Below the pieces are notes generated by a model. That model was not told the origin of the DNA. It saw nothing but the letters and a program-made list of their open reading frames with translations, and did not search any database. From assembly GCA_025526995.1 (NCBI GenBank), contig JAHLKG010000019.1:372001-436000 (forward strand): a DNA stretch of 64,000 nt. Direction: 5' to 3'. The position numbers and the translations under genes are program-made. Positions 60,148 through 64,000 of this stretch are shown here, piece by piece. This DNA comes from Powellomyces hirtus. Its lineage: Eukaryota > Chytridiomycota > Chytridiomycetes > Spizellomycetales > Powellomycetaceae. Within the stretch, counting starts at the first letter, position 1. The number at the start of each line of letters is the position of its first letter.

Positions 60148-61511
60148 TTACCAGCGTGGCCGCTCGCGACCACCACCTCGCCCGCCTTCAAACGCGCCCC
60201 CGCGATCACGACCACCGCGCCTGTTGTCATCGTATCGAGGGGGTCGTCCACTCCGGGGTCCACCGCCATACGGCTCGAATCGCGGGTTGCCCGATCTGTG
60301 GGGCGGTCCCTGGTTATGGTGGCGATCGGGATGCGTAAAAGCGTCACGGGTTTTAAGACTTTCCCTGCGGTCGGGGTGCATGCCGGCCAAATGAGTGTTG
60401 CTCGCGCTACCGTTACTGGTGCCGCGGTGTGACTGCTTGTTCGCGGGATCGCACTTGAGGATTGAGACGAGCAAGCCATCGCCAATGACAAATTTCGCTT
60501 GTTCGAGGGTCTTCTGGTCATCGGGCGATGGGCGGAAATTGTATACCGTCCCCACGGGTGTCACCCGGAACTCGGACCCACGGGTTTGGGTGCGGATCAC
60601 GCTTTGAAAGGTGATGGCTGAGAGACGCTCAAGAGCTGCAGGGTGAGTGGGGGTGAGGAGGGAGGCCAGTTCGCGCAGCGTTGCGTTTTTCCTATTGAAG
60701 GATATAGTGGTTAGTTATTGGTCTCGTGGTGTCGCTGCCGTGCAGCGTGCAGGGTCGTTTTGTCATCTTACCAGGTGTGCAGGAGAACCTCGGATTTCTC
60801 TGGCAACCCGCGTCGCTCAATTTCCTCGCTGGTGAATTCGTGATCGGTGCTTACATAGAGACGGACGAGGAACGGGCAGACCTGGGGATGACGATAAAGG
60901 TATGGTGAATGTTAGGCATGGCAACTGTATCTTTGGAGTTCACTATCAATTGCGGCACACGCTTTTGCCAAGCCGTCTCGAGCGCAGCGGAGAAATGCGC
61001 ATGCGGACAAAGCGGGAGACCGTTCTCGATTCTCCCTTCATCACTATCACGTCCGTTTTGCAAACGATCTTCCGAATCGTTCTCTTTCCTTCTGCTCCGA
61101 ACTCGCAACCGTCGCAGAAACCGGCGACTCACTCCGTTCCTTCCACACACCCCGTTATTCCGTCGTGTCCTGTCCCTTCTCGCCTCGCATCCCTACCTTC
61201 TCGCGGTCCACATTGAGTCTTCTCCTGTTGCCGGGCCTCGCATCGTGCAACGACGCGGGCGCATGTCCGTGACTAGAAGCATTCGCCACAGCCGATGTAG
61301 GTCGTTCAAGCAGCTTGTGGCGGTGGGTATCTTCTTTCTCCTCGTCGTCTCCGTCTCCTTTCATCTCGGACGTTGACGCCCGTCTTTGTGCTGATGGTGG
61401 TTGGTTGACCGACGTTGAAGCGGATCCGTCACCAGCATCGGCAGCTGGTGTGGTGGTGTTGGTTGGTGTTGGGACGTCAGTGTCCATTTGTTGTGGCTGT
61501 TCGGTCGTCAT
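60148..61511 (-). CDS. SAP18-like protein with RGG tail
   Basis: Exons 61511-61197, 60881-60772, 60691-60148 give 322 aa. The ubiquitin-like SAP18 core lies at about 100-215: VDREKVCPFLVRLYVSTDHE, LLHTWKNATLRELASLL, then SVIRTQTRGSEFRVTPVGTV and KFVIGDGLLVSIL. SAP18 joins histone deacetylase (Sin3) and splicing-linked ASAP complexes in the nucleus. The first ~100 aa are Thr/Ser/acidic and unlike the family, and the last ~90 are Arg/Gly/Asp-rich (RPPRYDDNRRGGRDRGG), an RNA-binding style tail. Typical SAP18 is ~150 aa, so this one is extended at both ends. The GTG-led extension to 61541 is not used. Confidence 0.88.
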
Positions 61512-62060
61512 CTTGAATGTGGGAAATGCCTGATCTTTCACAAGGTCGTCGTCGTCCCTCTAATGTCCAGATGACCGACGACTGGCTGTGTTGGCTTGCT
61601 CGCCACTGGAATGCAAAGTCACTCGAGTGCAGGGCCACGTGATACTTTAAACGAGAAGAAGCGCGCGGCTAAGCCTCTTACTCAGCTATCGTCGAGATAA
61701 ATTTAGAAACTCAGCAGTTGCCAACGTCCTAGCAGAACAATCCATTGTTCCTTGTATTTGGAAAATCTGACGTCGTAATCCTTCGTAATACCACAATATA
61801 TTGTTCGTCTGGCTTTTGAGGATAGTCCACAGTGAGAGTGCGGATGTGAGTGAGGAGAGAGCGGGGATATTTCTGCACATAAAAGCGGGCGGGAGGGCGG
61901 AAGGGCGCCCCCCATTCGCTCTACAAAAGTTTTCAGATAGATCCAAAAGGATCTTCTCTGCTCTCCACAACAAATATCAATCATCAAAGCAAAAGCAGCG
62001 ACCCATTTTCGGGTTGTCTTCCGTTTTTTCCTGTTTCTTTTTGTGCTGAGGCGTCCCACG
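61512..62060. promoter_or_regulatory. Divergent promoter region SAP18-like / membrane protein
   Basis: 549 bp between divergent starts. CACGTG lies at 61636-61641, about 125 bp upstream of the SAP18-like ATG. No ORF looks coding. Confidence 0.5.
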
Positions 62061-62958
62061 ATGGACGGTCCTTTGTTCCTCCTTCTCACCGTGTTCGTTG
62101 CCGGAGTCTGTGGTCGTCCCGTTGGTGACGGGAAGGGCGATGAGGTTCCTCCCACCCCCACTGTCCCGAATGCTGTCCCCGCGTCCTTCTTGCTGGCTGC
62201 TGGCGGGGTAGCGTTGTTGTTCTTTGGTCTTGGGTTTTTCTCTGGTACGTATCTATTGCACTGTGTGGTTTATTCTCCGAGGATCCATACAAGCGTGTGT
62301 GTGTGTATCTATTTTGTATTGCTTGAGGTCTTACCGGTCACTCTTTTGTTCCTTTTCCATAATAGGTTGGGTTTCTGCTGGCCGTTGCCAGGATGTGCCG
62401 GGTCCCACCACCATCTACATTCCAAAGCCCGTTGCTCCACCCGCCCCGTCTGGCTCGCGTAGCCCCGTCCGCACGGGAAACCTCCAGCCGCAGCACATCA
62501 TGCGGGTTCCTGGTGCTCTTCGGTCGGAACCCGCAAACACCGCCCCCACGGCTCGGACTCCTCTGCTCGGTCCCAACAACGACAGCAGCAAGAGCAACAA
62601 CAGCGGCAGCAACAACAACAGCAACAACAACGGCGGCGGTGGTCCTTCGTCTCTCCCCATCACCTACGGTAGCGCCGGCGCTACCAGGGGCTACCGTTTC
62701 CATCGTTTCGACGATTCCCCTCCCCCGCAGATCTCCATCCCGCACCGTCTGGCGGACGCCTGCCCCGTCTCACCTCCCCGGCGTCCCAAAAGGCCTTCCC
62801 CCCCTCCCATCATCCCCCCCTGCCTCCAAGACCCTCCTAGCAGCGGCGACGCCGGCCCCAGCAGGCAGCGGGAGAAATATACGCGCCTCGACCCTTGGGG
62901 TGAGCCGATGCCCCCGCGCACTCTCCGCAAGGACAAGGAGAAACGCAGGGGATTTTAA
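62061..62958 (+). CDS. Single-pass membrane protein with signal peptide
   Basis: Exons 62061-62244 and 62366-62958 give 258 aa. MDGPLFLLLTVFVAGVCG is a signal peptide with likely cleavage after it. A short Pro/Thr linker leads to a TM helix (about 42-62, SFLLAAGGVALLFFGLGFF), then a ~195-residue cytosolic tail rich in Pro, Ser, Asn and Gly with an SNNSGSNNNSNNN run and a basic RKDKEKRRGF end. Little protein would be outside (about 23 residues). No catalytic or binding domain seen; the family is unknown. The mini-exodomain with a long disordered tail resembles small cell-wall or polarity adaptors, but that is speculation. Confidence 0.72.
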
Positions 62959-63146
62959 GGATAAAAAAGAAAACTACAAAAAAATGGGACAAGGAGAGAG
63001 ATATACCCCCCGCGCAGTATCAATGAGTTCGGAGTAGGGAAGCGGGGCGTGTTTTCTGTTTTGTAGAAGTAGATATATTTATACAATGGGTGAAAAAAGC
63101 AAAAAGCGAGTACAAATTTCTGTTGCTGGTGTTTGACGTGATATGA

Positions 63147-63513
63147 TCAGAAGATTCGATGGACGGGCTGGTAGTTGTTGTGCATTGGTTGTGCCTGCTC
63201 GGTGAGAGACATGGTCTGGACGCACCCAGCGAGTCTCGCAACCGAGTCGTCAATTGTTTGCTGAGGCTGTTGCTGTTGGTGAGAATAGTGGCGCGACATG
63301 GCGACGCTGGTCATCATCATTCCGTTGACATGATTGTCGACGTCCATAGGAACGACGACGGGTGCGGCGGGAGATGCAGGCGCGGGCACTGCGGGGGCGG
63401 CCTGTTGCGGCTTCTGGAAACCCATGAGAACAGATAAATTGGAGATAACATGTTCAAGCGCGACTCACCGCAACCGGATAGTGCCCATAGCACCCGGAAT
63501 CAATCCACGGCAT
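63147..63513 (-). CDS. Small Pro/Ala/Gln-rich protein (start uncertain)
   Basis: Exons 63513-63469 and 63413-63147, joined by a 55-nt GTGAGT...TTCCAG intron in phase 0, give 103 aa. It starts MPWIDSGCYGHYPVA, then an Ala/Pro-rich segment, a Met-rich part (NGMMMTSVAMSRHYSHQQQQ), and an ordered-looking end (TIDDSVARLAGCVQTMSL). An ATG upstream in frame was not found, but the frame stays open (ICHSADGQRYPT), so a further 5' exon is possible. Family not recognised. Confidence 0.5.
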
Positions 63514-64000
63514 AGTTGGGTATCTTTGTCCGTCGGCGGAGTGGCAGATGGGAAGAATGGTGGCGGGCAAGAGCGGAGTTTCTGAGGTGACTAGGAAGGG
63601 TCGGAGTTTGAACCCCGGTCCTGTTGTTCCCTGTTTAAAGTTTGTATGTCACAGAAAATTCCGGAGGACCTGTCGTCCTACCAATTACGAAACAAGGAAG
63701 GGGAGAAACTGTTGGTCAGTTCTACAGTAAGCTGAGCTAGACACTGTCATCTCAGCGACCAGGTAGGGAGGGAGAGAAATTCTGTTGGTCTGCCTCCCAT
63801 CTTCTTTTGGTGTTCTCCGTCTCGCAATGAAATCATCAGGTATATTCTCGTTACTGGAAAAGAGTATCCGGGGTTTCCTATAGTGCGAGAAGCGGAGTTC
63901 AGAAGCTGTCGAATGAATAGATACTATCTATGTGCTGTCGGAGTTTATTGCGTTTGAGTATATTTTGTGTTCCGGCCGGCCTTGGAAGTTGGAACAACGC
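63514..64000. other. Right-edge sequence without a clear gene
   Basis: 487 bp up to the window edge. A B-box-like GGTTCAAAC occurs on the minus strand near 63606 but no cloverleaf forms. Only short ORFs without support. Confidence 0.45.

Noticed and set aside
63590..63690. Possible intron-containing tRNA on the minus strand (B-box-like GGTTCAAAC and an A-box-like stretch)
   Set aside because: The T-stem has mismatches at two positions and the acceptor halves do not pair, so no cloverleaf forms.

Overview
This 64 kb window is eukaryotic nuclear DNA, most likely from a fungus. Genes are split by short GT-AG introns (mostly 50-110 nt), are densely packed on both strands, and include fungal-type forms such as an Nma111 nuclear HtrA protease, a fused chorismate mutase, glycogen synthase with the fungal/animal Arg cluster, AP-3 delta, SAP18 and a class II DYRK kinase. 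SAP18, HPPD and a double-CDGSH protein together with many Ser/Pro/Gln-rich signalling proteins suit an early-diverging (chytrid-like) lineage better than a yeast, but the lineage call is a guess. All exon models were read by eye from splice signals and family conservation; for each complete model whose exon lengths I summed, the total is a multiple of three.

Layout. 1-10.3 kb: AP-3 delta (-, cut by the left edge), chorismate mutase (+), F-box/ankyrin protein (-), a 1.85 kb spacer, glycogen synthase (+). 11-18.1 kb: intronless 4-hydroxyphenylpyruvate dioxygenase (-) and a long DYRK kinase (+). 18.5-20.9 kb: decayed genes (acidic protein, C2H2 zinc finger, F-box). 21.4-29.7 kb: Dib1/Dim1 spliceosome protein (-), a Ras-type GTPase (+) and, 1 kb downstream on the same strand, a CDC25-type RasGEF. 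29.7-32.9 kb: second decayed block with a MYND finger relic and an imperfect direct repeat. 33-42.6 kb: Gfo/Idh/MocA oxidoreductase (+), tRNA-Phe(GAA) (-), membrane-anchored GH26-type glycosidase (-), unknown membrane protein (-), Nma111 (+). 43.4-50.3 kb: two-TM PPxY protein (+), 12-exon PMS1-type MutL (+), mitochondrial bL21m (-). 50.7-64 kb: disordered Ser/Gln/Ala-rich protein (-), DH-PH RhoGEF (+), CDGSH iron-sulfur protein (+), SAP18-like protein (-), single-pass membrane protein (+), small Pro/Ala/Gln-rich protein (-).

How they fit together. Most genes are unrelated housekeeping or signalling functions, as expected of a fungal chromosome. The one suggestive pairing is the Ras-like GTPase followed by a RasGEF. 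Aromatic metabolism appears twice (chorismate mutase toward Phe/Tyr, HPPD in Tyr breakdown) but the two are not adjacent. I saw no CRISPR array, rRNA, intact transposon or secondary-metabolite cluster. The most unusual material is in the two gene-relic blocks, in the TM-anchored GH26 enzyme, and in several proteins with no family I recognise.
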